Below are positions 27,921 to 36,837 of a stretch of 64,000 nucleotides of DNA, in pieces (the first letter of the stretch is position 1; every line of letters starts with the position of its first letter). The notes under the pieces were generated by a model. It worked only from the letters and a program-made list of their open reading frames with translations, was not told the origin of the DNA and did no database searches. The translations under genes and the position numbers were made by a program. This stretch comes from JAWKWH01 sp963669415 (GTDB taxonomy: Bacteria > Pseudomonadota > Alphaproteobacteria > Rhizobiales > Rhizobiaceae): positions 806,001 through 870,000 of the forward strand of contig CAXXPS010000003.1 in NCBI GenBank assembly GCA_963669415.2, given 5' to 3'.

Positions 27921-28000
27921 GATTGGGTGCTAACTTCAGGCGCTGATAAGGGCGGCGGACCCTAACTTGTGTGTGTGAAAATGGGGAATGGAAATCAAAA

Positions 28001-28249
28001 ATGGCGGACAAATCGCAAAATTTGCAGGATGTTTTTCTAAATTCAGTCCGAAAAGCAAAAAACCCTCTGACAATTTTCCTCGTTAATGGAGTCAAACTCA
28101 CCGGAGTCGTGACATCCTTCGACAACTTCTGTGTGCTTTTGCGCCGTGATGGCCATTCGCAACTTGTATACAAGCATGCCATCTCGACGATTATGCCGAG
28201 CCAGCCTGTGCAGATGTTTGACAATGAGGACTCTGCCGGAGCCAGCTGA
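28001..28249 (+). CDS. hfq: RNA chaperone Hfq
   Basis: An 82-residue Sm-fold protein with Sm1 (VFLNSVRKAKNPLTIFLVNG) and Sm2 (YKHAISTIMPS) regions, forming hexamers that match sRNAs with mRNAs. The start MADKSQNLQD is chosen over an in-frame upstream start at 27971 because it is the standard alphaproteobacterial N-terminus. The short C-terminal tail is normal for the group. hflX starts at the next base after the stop. Confidence 0.98.
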   Translation: MADKSQNLQDVFLNSVRKAKNPLTIFLVNGVKLTGVVTSFDNFCVLLRRDGHSQLVYKHAISTIMPSQPVQMFDNEDSAGAS

Positions 28250-29638
28250 TTGAAAGCCAAAGTTACCGGCAACAAACAAAACGACGGAACAAACGGTTCG
28301 CACCGTCCGCATGGTAAAAACCGGACGCGGGCGGCTGTGCTGGTTCCGATTGTTGCAGCAAGCGGGCAGGCGGCTTCTACCAATGGTACGGCCGCAAACT
28401 CGCGCTTGCCGGAAGCCCGCCTTGAAGAGGCAAGGGGGCTCTCCGAGGCCATTGATCTGGATATTGTCCACGACGCAATTGTACCTTTGAACCGCCCACA
28501 GGCCGGGACACTGATCGGCAAGGGCAAAATCGCCGAAATTTCGCGTATCGTGGCTGACAATTCGATTGAAGTCGTTGTCGTCGATCATCCACTAACGCCT
28601 GTGCAACAGCGAAATCTGGAAACTGCGTTTCAAGCCAAGGTTCTTGATCGAACAGGTCTGATCCTGGAGATATTTGGCGAAAGGGCGCGAACCAAGGAAG
28701 GCCGGCTCCAGGTCGATCTCGCGCATTTGAACTATCAGCGAGGAAGACTGGTGCGAAGCTGGACGCACCTGGAAAGGCAGCGCGGCGGCGCAGGATTTCT
28801 CGGCGGTCCCGGTGAAACCCAGATCGAGGCGGACAGGCGCATCCTTCGCGACAAGATCGTGCGGCTGAAACGTGAGCTTGAAACGGTTCGCCGTACCCGG
28901 ACCCTTCACCGGTCGAAACGGAAGAAGGTTCCATATCCTGTCGTCGCCATTGTCGGTTACACAAATGCCGGAAAATCGACGCTGTTCAACCGGCTGACAG
29001 GGTCTGAGGTGATGGCGAAAGACATGTTGTTCGCAACGCTCGATCCGACTCTGCGCCGGCTAAAACTCCCACACGGCCAAACAATCATCCTGTCTGACAC
29101 CGTTGGTTTCATTTCCGACCTTCCGACGCATCTGGTTGCAGCGTTTCGTGCGACTCTTGAAGAGGTAGTTGAGGCCGATCTTGTATTGCATGTGCGGGAC
29201 ATGTCCGATCCGGATTTCGCTGCACAGGCCGGTGATGTGGAACAAATTCTGTCGGATCTCGGGATTGATCCGCACAATGAAAAACGCGTGCTTGAGGTAT
29301 GGAACAAGGCTGATCTTGTGAATTCGGACTTCGAAACAACAACATGCGATCAACGAAAAGAAGCCGGCGGAAACGCTCCTGTCGTCATTTCCGCGATAAA
29401 AGGCGACGGTATTAATGTGCTCCGCGAGCGCATCGAATTTCTGATATCAGGCGAGACAAGTGAGCTGATTGTGCATCTCGATGCCAGCGAGTTGCGCATG
29501 ACCGATTGGCTTTACCGGCACAGCGATATCAAGGAGCGCAACGACCGCGCTGATGGTGGTACTGATTTTGTCCTTCGGGCCAGCGCTGATACGAAATCAG
29601 AGATCGAAAAGCGGTTGGGGCGGCCGATTGCAGATTGA
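28250..29638 (+). CDS. hflX: GTPase HflX
   Basis: A 462-residue ribosome-associated GTPase that splits stalled 70S ribosomes under stress (family knowledge). It has the N-terminal HflX nucleotide-binding region (VVDHPLTPVQQRNLE), the glycine-rich GGAGFLGGPGETQIE linker, and G-domain motifs GYTNAGKST (G1), DTVGFISDLP (G3) and NKAD (G4). The start is TTG at 28250, abutting the hfq stop without a gap. Neither this start nor any alternative has an independent strong ribosome site. Confidence 0.95.
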   Translation: MKAKVTGNKQNDGTNGSHRPHGKNRTRAAVLVPIVAASGQAASTNGTAANSRLPEARLEEARGLSEAIDLDIVHDAIVPLNRPQAGTLIGKGKIAEISRIVADNSIEVVVVDHPLTPVQQRNLETAFQAKVLDRTGLILEIFGERARTKEGRLQVDLAHLNYQRGRLVRSWTHLERQRGGAGFLGGPGETQIEADRRILRDKIVRLKRELETVRRTRTLHRSKRKKVPYPVVAIVGYTNAGKSTLFNRLTGSEVMAKDMLFATLDPTLRRLKLPHGQTIILSDTVGFISDLPTHLVAAFRATLEEVVEADLVLHVRDMSDPDFAAQAGDVEQILSDLGIDPHNEKRVLEVWNKADLVNSDFETTTCDQRKEAGGNAPVVISAIKGDGINVLRERIEFLISGETSELIVHLDASELRMTDWLYRHSDIKERNDRADGGTDFVLRASADTKSEIEKRLGRPIAD

Positions 29639-29651
29639 TCAGAGTGATGAC

Positions 29652-30485
29652 TCAAGCAGGATCGTCATTGTTTTCTGACTTGGCTTGTTGCCAAAACGCT
29701 TCCATCTGCTCCGGGGATGCATCTTCAAGCGGCACGTTTGCAGCCAAAAGCTGATCCTCGATATAATTGAAACGCTCGACGAATTTTCGGTTTGTTGCCG
29801 TCAGGGCCTGTTCGCTGTCGATTTGAAGGTGACGTCCCAGATTGGCGACGCTGAACAGCAGGTCTCCAAATTCGTCAGCCATCTGATTGTGGTGGCCGCC
29901 TGCAATCGCTTCGCGCAACTCGCCGATTTCTTCTTCAATCTTGTCCAGAACAGGCTCTGCCGAACCCCAGTCGAAGCCAACACGGGCAGCTTTCTGCTGA
30001 AGTTTCAATGCGCGGGTCAAAGCAGGTAGGGCAGCGGGAACACCATCCAGCTGTCGGATCCGGTCGACATCAGCACCATCGCTCTTCCGCCGTACGTCTT
30101 TTGTTGCCTTTTCCTCCGCCTTGATTTTCTCCCACATACCCTTGGCCATACCGGCGTCGCGGGCTTTCTTGTCGCCAAATACATGGGGATGCCGGCGGAT
30201 CATTTTTTCGGTGATGGCGTAGACCACATCGCCAAAATCAAACCGACCGTCTTCCTGCGCCATGCGGGCGTGATAGATCACCTGGAGTAACAGATCGCCC
30301 AACTCTTCACGAAGGTCTTCGAAATCGCCTGTGTGGATTGCCTCGGCTACTTCGTAGGCCTCTTCAATTGTGTAGGGCGCGATGCTCGCAAAATCCTGCT
30401 CGACATCCCACGGACAACCGGTCTCCGGATCGCGAAGCGCGGCCATGATCTCGATCAGGCGGGAGATTTCATTTGATGGTTGCAT
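29652..30485 (-). CDS. mazG: Nucleoside triphosphate pyrophosphohydrolase MazG
   Basis: A 277-residue all-alpha NTP pyrophosphohydrolase with two MazG domains. The N-terminal one carries EEAYEVAEAI...EELGDLLLQVIYHARMA and the C-terminal one EEIGELREAI...DEFGDLLFSVANLGRHL, the ExxE12-28ExxD metal-binding pattern. It hydrolyses NTPs to NMPs and is associated with lowering ppGpp or cleaning aberrant nucleotides. It converges with hflX (13-bp gap) and is divergent from the DUF922 gene. Confidence 0.95.
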   Translation of the reverse strand: MQPSNEISRLIEIMAALRDPETGCPWDVEQDFASIAPYTIEEAYEVAEAIHTGDFEDLREELGDLLLQVIYHARMAQEDGRFDFGDVVYAITEKMIRRHPHVFGDKKARDAGMAKGMWEKIKAEEKATKDVRRKSDGADVDRIRQLDGVPAALPALTRALKLQQKAARVGFDWGSAEPVLDKIEEEIGELREAIAGGHHNQMADEFGDLLFSVANLGRHLQIDSEQALTATNRKFVERFNYIEDQLLAANVPLEDASPEQMEAFWQQAKSENNDDPA

Positions 30486-30537
30486 GCCGTGCTTTCACAA
30501 CTATTATTGGGTCCTGACCCTGGAGCGGGAACTTTGA

Positions 30538-31158
30538 ATGAAACCAGTGGGACACCTGATTGCGGTCGCAATTGCGATTTCGTGTCTGTCCATGATTACG
30601 GCAATCGCAGAGGCGAAAGTGATAATCAAGGAGAGAACGAAGTTTTACAGCGTAACCGGGAAAACGGGAGATCAAATCTATCGCCAAATGCTGCGCAAAG
30701 GTCCGCGGATCGGCCGTTCCAAAGAGCACTACATAGCGACCGCGACGATCAACTTCGAGATTGTTAACATTGACGGTTATGAATGGGGCAAGCAGTGCGT
30801 CATTCGTGATCTCGACGTTGTGATCGACGTCGTTTACCGCATTCCGAAATGGAAGCGTCCGAAGAATCCAAGCAGGGAAGTTGTATCGGCCTGGGAGGCA
30901 TTTCTGGCTCACATTTGGCGGCACGAAAAGAGACACACAGCAATTGCCAAGGATACAGCATATGAGCTTTGGCGGGCCGTCAAGGGTGTGAAGGGCAGCC
31001 GTAGCAAGGATTGCAATGACATGCTGAAACCTGCGCAGAAGAGAGCCGAGCGCGTTTACATCCGCTACAACAAGAAACAGGAACGTTTTGACGCCAGTGC
31101 GTTTGGTGATGGTGGTCAACAATTTCGCCACGACAAGCGACTTAGAAGCGCCGAGTAA
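30538..31158 (+). CDS. Exported DUF922-family protein (putative Zn-dependent protease)
   Basis: A 206-residue protein with an N-terminal signal segment (about residues 5-24, cleavage likely after the AEA region). A DUF922 domain follows, including the metalloprotease-like HIWRHEKRHTAIAKDTA, an H-E-x-x-H arrangement. It is predicted periplasmic. DUF922 proteins are annotated as putative zinc proteases, but activity is untested as far as I know. Confidence 0.8.
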   Translation: MKPVGHLIAVAIAISCLSMITAIAEAKVIIKERTKFYSVTGKTGDQIYRQMLRKGPRIGRSKEHYIATATINFEIVNIDGYEWGKQCVIRDLDVVIDVVYRIPKWKRPKNPSREVVSAWEAFLAHIWRHEKRHTAIAKDTAYELWRAVKGVKGSRSKDCNDMLKPAQKRAERVYIRYNKKQERFDASAFGDGGQQFRHDKRLRSAE

Positions 31159-31262
31159 GGGCGTCCGCTCGCTCAGGCAGGGCAAGGGTTGTTGCGTCGT
31201 GCAATATCTTTATCGCATAAGATAGATTATGGAACTAAATGACTGGACTAATTATGATCCGG

Positions 31263-31736
31263 TCAACCTTCAACGATGTTGCCTGTTTGGGCATTCGCTG
31301 CGACCAGCAACGCTTTGGGTTCAACTTGAAAAACGGCGTCATGCGCGCCCGCCGCCGCCCAGACACTCTCCAATCCGTTCATGCCTTCGTCTGCGAATGT
31401 TTTGATTGGAGAGATGTGACCGATTGGCGCGACGCCGCCAATGGCAAATCCCGTTACATCGCGCACCGTTTGCACATCTGCACGATCCAACGGTTCGCCG
31501 CTCAAAGTTGATGCTTTGGCGAGGTCCAGTTTTCTGGAGCCGCGCAAAAGAAACAGATACAGCTTACCGCTGGATTTCCCCTGAAATATCAGAGATTTGA
31601 CGATTTGGTCGATCGAACAGCCACACTGGTCGGCCGCTTCCTGTGCGGTACGCGTAGATGCTCCCATTCGTACGACTTCAATTTCGAGGCCGGCACGGAG
31701 AGCGGCCTGCCTAACGCGATTGATACTTTTACTCAT
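31263..31736 (-). CDS. YbaK/ProX-type aminoacyl-tRNA deacylase domain protein
   Basis: A 157-residue single-domain protein of the YbaK/EbsC family, with TAQEAADQCGCSIDQIVKSLIF and GGVAPIGH characteristic of the editing fold. Family members hydrolyse mischarged Cys- or Ala-tRNA(Pro) in trans. It heads or joins a minus-strand run followed by the MBL, tatD and metG genes, itself translation-related. Confidence 0.9.
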   Translation of the reverse strand: MSKSINRVRQAALRAGLEIEVVRMGASTRTAQEAADQCGCSIDQIVKSLIFQGKSSGKLYLFLLRGSRKLDLAKASTLSGEPLDRADVQTVRDVTGFAIGGVAPIGHISPIKTFADEGMNGLESVWAAAGAHDAVFQVEPKALLVAANAQTGNIVEG

Positions 31737-31749
31737 GATTTCAATGGTT

Positions 31750-32559
31750 TCACAGATCTATTTCAAGTCTCATGCCATCGTAGGCCGGTTCTACGTTTTC
31801 AGGCGTTTCCTGCATGACGGTGTCATAATCAAGCGGAATGTGCATATGGGTCAAGATGCCTTTTCCCGGCGATATTTTTGCAATCCATTCCAGCGCCTGA
31901 TCCAGCGACAAATGGCTTGGATGGTACCGGTATTGCAGTGCATCAATCACCAAATAATCCATGTTTTCAATTAATAATATAGTTTCCTTCGGAAAGTCAC
32001 TGATATCTGGGCAATAAGCTATTGTTCCAGAACGAAAACCCAAGGAAATGATGTTGCCGTGGATCTGAGGTAAGGGGGTGAGGGTCAACATGCCGCCCTC
32101 GCCCTCAATTTCTATCGGGGTGTTGTGATCGATCAGGTTTGCCCGCAGGATCGGTGGATAGGAACTACCTTCCGGTGTGTGGAAACAATAGCCGAATCCC
32201 TGCTGGAGGCGTTCCATTGTTGGCCGGTCGGCATAGACGTTCACGAGTTCGCGGGTCTGCAATGCAAAACTGCGCAGATCGTCAATCCCGTGAATGTGAT
32301 CGGCATGCGGATGGGTGTAGACAGCAGCATCCAGCGAATTGACGTTTGCTGACAACATTTGCTCGCGAAAGTCGGGGCCGGTGTCGACAATAACACGGGT
32401 AACGCCGCCGTCTTCAGCAATCCTCTCGAATAGTGCTGACGGCCTGCGCCTGCGGTTCTTTGGATTTTGCGGATCGCAATTTCCCCAGTCGCCGTTGATG
32501 CGCGGAACACCGGGCGACGAGGAGCAACCGAGGATGGTCAGGCGTAGACGATCAGGCAT
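31750..32559 (-). CDS. MBL-fold metallohydrolase, PhnP-like phosphodiesterase
   Basis: A 269-residue metallo-beta-lactamase-fold protein. The N-terminal LGCSSSPGVPRI and the metal motif THPHADHIHGIDDLR, plus NMDYLVIDALQYRYHPSHLS, resemble PhnP-type phosphoribosyl cyclic phosphodiesterases and relatives. It is 3 bp downstream of tatD in the same direction, a conserved tatD-MBL pair in alphaproteobacteria. Physiological substrate unknown. Confidence 0.88.
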   Translation of the reverse strand: MPDRLRLTILGCSSSPGVPRINGDWGNCDPQNPKNRRRRPSALFERIAEDGGVTRVIVDTGPDFREQMLSANVNSLDAAVYTHPHADHIHGIDDLRSFALQTRELVNVYADRPTMERLQQGFGYCFHTPEGSSYPPILRANLIDHNTPIEIEGEGGMLTLTPLPQIHGNIISLGFRSGTIAYCPDISDFPKETILLIENMDYLVIDALQYRYHPSHLSLDQALEWIAKISPGKGILTHMHIPLDYDTVMQETPENVEPAYDGMRLEIDL

Positions 32560-32562
32560 GTC

Positions 32563-33348
32563 TTATTCTGGCAATCCGGGTACTTTGGAGAATAGCCGGA
32601 AAAAATTGCCTGTCGTCAATTTGGCAAAATCCTCGAACGGCATTTCCATCGTCTCCGCCAGAGACTTCGCCGTATGAACGACATAGGCCGGCTCATTACG
32701 TCTGCCGCGCTTGGGTACGGGTGCCAGATAAGGTGCATCGGTTTCAACCAGCAAACGCTCGGGGGGAACATGACGTGCAATCTCGCGAAGCTCTTCCGAG
32801 TTTTTAAAGGTTACAATCCCTGAAAACGAAACATAACCGCCGAGTTCTATTCCGGTTTCGGCGAGGGCTCTGCCGGAGGAGAAACAGTGCAATACGAAAG
32901 GGAATGCTCCCTGCCCGCTTTCCTCCCGCAATATGGACGCCATGTCGGCATCCGCATCACGCGAGTGAATAACAAGCGGCAATCCGGTTTGCCGGGCTGC
33001 AGCAATATGGTTGCGCAATCCTTCCGCTTGGGCATCGCGCGGTGCATGATCATAGAAGTAATCAAGCCCGGCTTCACCAATTGCCACGACTTTTGGATGC
33101 TCCGATAGTCTGACCAACTCTTCGACCGGAATGTCGAGTTCCTCATGTGCGTTGTGCGGATGCGTGCCGACCGAACAGAAGATCTGATCATGGGCTTCGG
33201 CGATCGCCAGCACACGCTCGAATTTTCGAACCCGGGTCGAAATGGTTACCATCAGTCCGACGCCTGCATCGTTGGCGCGCGAAATGATTTCGTCGCGCTC
33301 GTCTTCGAAGGTCTCGAAATCAAGATGGCAATGGCTGTCTACCAACAT
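32563..33348 (-). CDS. TatD-family metal-dependent deoxyribonuclease
   Basis: A 261-residue TIM-barrel metallohydrolase beginning LVDSHCHLDFETF (metal-binding H-x-H). Further ligands appear in AIGEAGLDYFYD (Glu), PLVIHSRDAD (His) and LLVETDAPYLAP (Asp). TatD proteins are 3'-5' exonucleases or deoxyribonucleases. It lies 3 bp after metG and just before the MBL gene. Confidence 0.93.
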   Translation of the reverse strand: MLVDSHCHLDFETFEDERDEIISRANDAGVGLMVTISTRVRKFERVLAIAEAHDQIFCSVGTHPHNAHEELDIPVEELVRLSEHPKVVAIGEAGLDYFYDHAPRDAQAEGLRNHIAAARQTGLPLVIHSRDADADMASILREESGQGAFPFVLHCFSSGRALAETGIELGGYVSFSGIVTFKNSEELREIARHVPPERLLVETDAPYLAPVPKRGRRNEPAYVVHTAKSLAETMEMPFEDFAKLTTGNFFRLFSKVPGLPE

Positions 33349-33351
33349 TAG

Positions 33352-34890
33352 CTAGCCATCTTCTTTTTCGACGTAGCGTGGAAACACACCTTGCGGCTTG
33401 GGCAACGGAGTACCGGCAACCAGAGCTTTCTCCAGGTCGTCAAAGCTTCGTGAGTCTGGCGGCACAGCGAGCAGATCCAACAGCCGTGCTGACGAGTCCG
33501 GCATGAAAGGTTGGGTCAAAATCGCGATGCGGCGCACAGTCTCTGCGACCGTGTACAAAACCGCCTCCATCCGCTCCGGATCGGCCTTGCGCAGCACCCA
33601 CGGCGCCTGCCCGTCAATATAGCGATCGCCTGCGGAGACGACTGCGAATACCGCCTCCAGCGCTTTATTGATTTGATAGGTCGAAGTCGCCCGTCTGGCA
33701 GTATCCAGTGCGGACGTAGCTTTGGCAATCAAAGACCGGTCTTCATCGGTCAATCCTGTTTGATCGGGAACCTGGCCATTACAATTCTTGGCGATCATTG
33801 ACAGCGAACGCTGGGCAAGGTTTCCAAGACCATTGGCGAGATCGGCATTGGTCCGCGCCACAATCGCTTCGTGACTGTAGGAACCGTCCTGGCCAAAAGG
33901 CACTTCCCGCATGAAGAAGTAGCGCATCTGATCCAATCCATAATGCTCGATCAGGTTGAACGGATCGACAACATTGCCGACCGACTTGGACATCTTCTCG
34001 CCTTTGTTGAACAAAAAGCCGTGTGCGTAGACCATTTTTGGCAAAGGTACGCCGGCCGACATAAGGAATGCCGGCCAATAGACCGCGTGAAATCTCACAA
34101 TGTCCTTGCCGATGATGTGCACCGCAGGCCACCAATCCCAGTTTGGTGAATTCTGGTCGGGGAATCCGGCTGCCGTAATGTAATTGGTCAGAGCATCAAC
34201 CCAGACATACATTACATGCTTGTCGTTACCTGGAACCGGCACCCCCCAATCAAAACTGGTTCGAGAGATAGAAATGTCCCTCAATCCCGATTTGACGAAG
34301 CTTGCAACTTCATTTCGCCGCTCTGCCGGCTCAACGAAACTTGGATTGGTCTTATAAAGATCGAGCAATTTGTCTTCGTATGCCGACAGGCGGAAATAGT
34401 AACTTTCCTCTTCGACCCACTCGACTGGAGAACCTAACGGTTCGCGGCGGACCCCATCATCGTCAACCGTGGTCTCATCTTCACCGAAAAATGCTTCCTG
34501 GCGCACTGAGTACCATCCGGCATATGTATCGAGATAGATGTCGCCATTCGCTTCCATGCGGCGCCATATTTCCTGGCAAGCTTTTTTATGACGCACTTCG
34601 GTCGTGCGGATGAAGTCATCGTTGGAGCAACCAAGTGCTTCGACCATGTGACGGAACTTCGCAGAATAACGATCAGCCAATTCAATGGGTTTGATGCCCT
34701 CTTTTTGCGCAGTCTGCTGCATCTTCTGGCCGTGTTCATCTGTTCCAGTCAGAAAAAAAACATCCTTCCCGTCCAGGCGGTTGAAACGCGCCAAAACGTC
34801 GGTCGCAATTGCCGTATATGCGTGACCAATATGCGGGTCACCGTTCGGGTAGAATATTGGCGTTGTAATATAATATTTTTCTTTGCTCAT
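33352..34890 (-). CDS. metG: Methionyl-tRNA synthetase
   Basis: A class I aminoacyl-tRNA synthetase of 512 residues from the chosen ATG at 34890 (the frame is open to 34920). The HIGH-type motif is PHIGHAYTAIATD and the KMSKS loop is EKMSKSVGN. The four-cysteine zinc knuckle of the E. coli form and the C-terminal dimerisation domain are absent, as in the shorter form typical of alphaproteobacteria. Confidence 0.97.
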   Translation of the reverse strand: MSKEKYYITTPIFYPNGDPHIGHAYTAIATDVLARFNRLDGKDVFFLTGTDEHGQKMQQTAQKEGIKPIELADRYSAKFRHMVEALGCSNDDFIRTTEVRHKKACQEIWRRMEANGDIYLDTYAGWYSVRQEAFFGEDETTVDDDGVRREPLGSPVEWVEEESYYFRLSAYEDKLLDLYKTNPSFVEPAERRNEVASFVKSGLRDISISRTSFDWGVPVPGNDKHVMYVWVDALTNYITAAGFPDQNSPNWDWWPAVHIIGKDIVRFHAVYWPAFLMSAGVPLPKMVYAHGFLFNKGEKMSKSVGNVVDPFNLIEHYGLDQMRYFFMREVPFGQDGSYSHEAIVARTNADLANGLGNLAQRSLSMIAKNCNGQVPDQTGLTDEDRSLIAKATSALDTARRATSTYQINKALEAVFAVVSAGDRYIDGQAPWVLRKADPERMEAVLYTVAETVRRIAILTQPFMPDSSARLLDLLAVPPDSRSFDDLEKALVAGTPLPKPQGVFPRYVEKEDG

Positions 34891-34989
34891 TTTTGCCTCG
34901 AGCACATTCGCTAAAACCACGTCAATCTACGGGCGGTCAGATACCCCACCACGGTGACAAATACCATCCCGGTAATCGCGGTGCTGCTG

Positions 34990-36036
34990 TCAACCGTGGA
35001 GTTTGGTAATCAGACCGACGAGATGTTGCTTCTTGTCCAGATTGAAAATGGACGTCTGGCGGATTTCTTCCGATGCAAGATGCCACATGTTCGACCAGCG
35101 AGCCGATTCTGCCGTGTCACCGTCCACGGCCATTTTCCTCGCCCGGCCGGCAATGCGATCCAGGATCGCCTCGTTGACGATCGAAAACTGAATGTCGGCC
35201 TCCCGCCCGCTGACCGCATCGGCAAGTTTATATGCTTTTTCAATATCCAGCTCGGAACTTTCCAAAAGCGAGTCGAGCGCCGACGTAAGTTCCAGTCCGC
35301 CATAGCGCGTCAACAACAGGGCATTTCGTGGACTGCCGGTGGCAAGATCAACCAGCGTCTTCCTTTGCCCGATGTCATCGGGAACCGTCTCTCCGAGCGC
35401 ATCGAGAACCGTTGTCAGATCGTCGTCACCGAGTGGTTGAAGGCGCACAATCTGGCAGCGGGAGCGAATTGTCGCTAGCAGCCTTCCCGGCGCATGTGAA
35501 ATCAGGACAAAGAGGGTCTTCTGCGGTGGTTCTTCGAGGTTCTTGAGCAGCGCGTTGGCCGCGCTGATGTTCATGTCGTCAGCCGGATCGACAATCACAA
35601 TCCGGTAGCTCCCGTCGTGTGATGTCATTGACAGGAATTTTGAAACGCGCCGGATCTCGTCGACGGTGATTGCCGTTTTGAACTTCTTTCCATCCTTGTC
35701 CAGCGGACGGGTCAAGTGAAGTACGCCAGGATGAGCACCGCTTGCGACTTGACGAAATACAGGTGAATTCTGATCTGGTTGGGTGAGAACGTCAGGTGCC
35801 CCAGACGGCTCTGGATTGTGAAGAAGGTGACGCGCGAGCGCGAAAGCGAATGTGGCCTTGCCTATGCCCCGGGGGCCACAAAGCAAAAGCGCGTGGTGGA
35901 GCCGGCCCTTGCGATAGGCTCGAACCAGATTTTCCGCTTCCGGCCGGTGACCTATTAGCACTGGATTTTCTGCCGGCTCGACGATTTCCGGAAGTGAATC
36001 GTATTGTTCGAGCGCTAAGCCTTGTGTTTCAATCAC
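34990..36036 (-). CDS. holB: DNA polymerase III subunit delta prime
   Basis: A 348-residue clamp-loader AAA+ subunit. It has an atypical P-loop (CGPRGIGKATFAFALA), a sensor 1/SRC-like region around LATIRSRCQIV, and LKNLEEPPQKTLF. It is coupled to tmk by a 4-bp overlap and followed by metG, the standard tmk-holB-metG-tatD order. Confidence 0.95.
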   Translation of the reverse strand: MIETQGLALEQYDSLPEIVEPAENPVLIGHRPEAENLVRAYRKGRLHHALLLCGPRGIGKATFAFALARHLLHNPEPSGAPDVLTQPDQNSPVFRQVASGAHPGVLHLTRPLDKDGKKFKTAITVDEIRRVSKFLSMTSHDGSYRIVIVDPADDMNISAANALLKNLEEPPQKTLFVLISHAPGRLLATIRSRCQIVRLQPLGDDDLTTVLDALGETVPDDIGQRKTLVDLATGSPRNALLLTRYGGLELTSALDSLLESSELDIEKAYKLADAVSGREADIQFSIVNEAILDRIAGRARKMAVDGDTAESARWSNMWHLASEEIRQTSIFNLDKKQHLVGLITKLHG

Positions 36037-36716
36037 GATCCGGTCCTGGCCCGGTTTTTCGGAATGAGAATTCCAAGTCGCTGGCTGACCGCCCGTTCGA
36101 TTTCTTCGGCAATTTCCTGCGAACTGCCATCGGCCTTGATGACAACGCAGCGCTCCGGCTCGGCATCCGCAATGTCCAAAAATGCCTGCCTTCGCTGTTG
36201 ATGAATATCGATGGTTTCCTTCTCAAACCGGTCGGGTACCTCCCCGCCGCGCCGTTCGGCCGCGCGGAAGAGCCCCTCCTCCGGATCGATATCGAGAATG
36301 ATCGTCAGGTCAGGGTACATGCCATTGACAGTGATGCGCTCCAGCGCCGCCATGAAATTCTCATCCGTGTCGGCAGTCGCCCCCTGATAGACCCGCGATG
36401 AATCCATAAACCGGTCGCACAGGACGATGGCACCTTCTTCGACCGCCGGCCTGATAACCTGCTCAACATGATCGGAACGCGCTGCAGCAAACAGGATCGC
36501 CTCCATTGACGGACCGAATGGTTCCGCCGCGCCGGAAAGCAGAACATTGCGTATTGCTTCCGCACCGGGAGAGCCACCCGGCTCACGTGTAGACAAAACC
36601 TCAAATCCGGCTCGCGAAAGGCGATCCGCCAATTTGGCGATCTGGGTCGATTTGCCCGAACCATCGCCGCCTTCGAAGGTTATGAAAAATCCGCGTGCCA
36701 AATTCCTGCCAGCCAT
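36033..36716 (-). CDS. tmk: Thymidylate kinase
   Basis: A 227-residue P-loop kinase phosphorylating dTMP. The P-loop is FEGGDGSGKSTQIAKL, the DR motif is VLCDRFMDSSRVYQGA, and the LID region lies near residues 145-160. The frame stays open to 36791; the ATG at 36716 gives the standard length, though no clear Shine-Dalgarno sequence is present. It is followed by holB with a 4-bp overlap. Confidence 0.95.
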   Translation of the reverse strand: MAGRNLARGFFITFEGGDGSGKSTQIAKLADRLSRAGFEVLSTREPGGSPGAEAIRNVLLSGAAEPFGPSMEAILFAAARSDHVEQVIRPAVEEGAIVLCDRFMDSSRVYQGATADTDENFMAALERITVNGMYPDLTIILDIDPEEGLFRAAERRGGEVPDRFEKETIDIHQQRRQAFLDIADAEPERCVVIKADGSSQEIAEEIERAVSQRLGILIPKNRARTGS

Positions 36717-36837
36717 CTGGATTGCGGCGGGTCTGCGCAACCCTCCGGAATTGGTATTTAATCTTTGTGACAGAAAAGGTCCATGCCGCAAGGCTGGTGA
36801 TCTTTGCCGGCTGCTTGATGATTCACCTTCTGCCCCA

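Noticed and set aside
27906..27925. Possible sigma54 promoter before hfq
   Set aside because: TTGGCA is present, but there is no GC element at the required distance; the symmetry fits an operator better.
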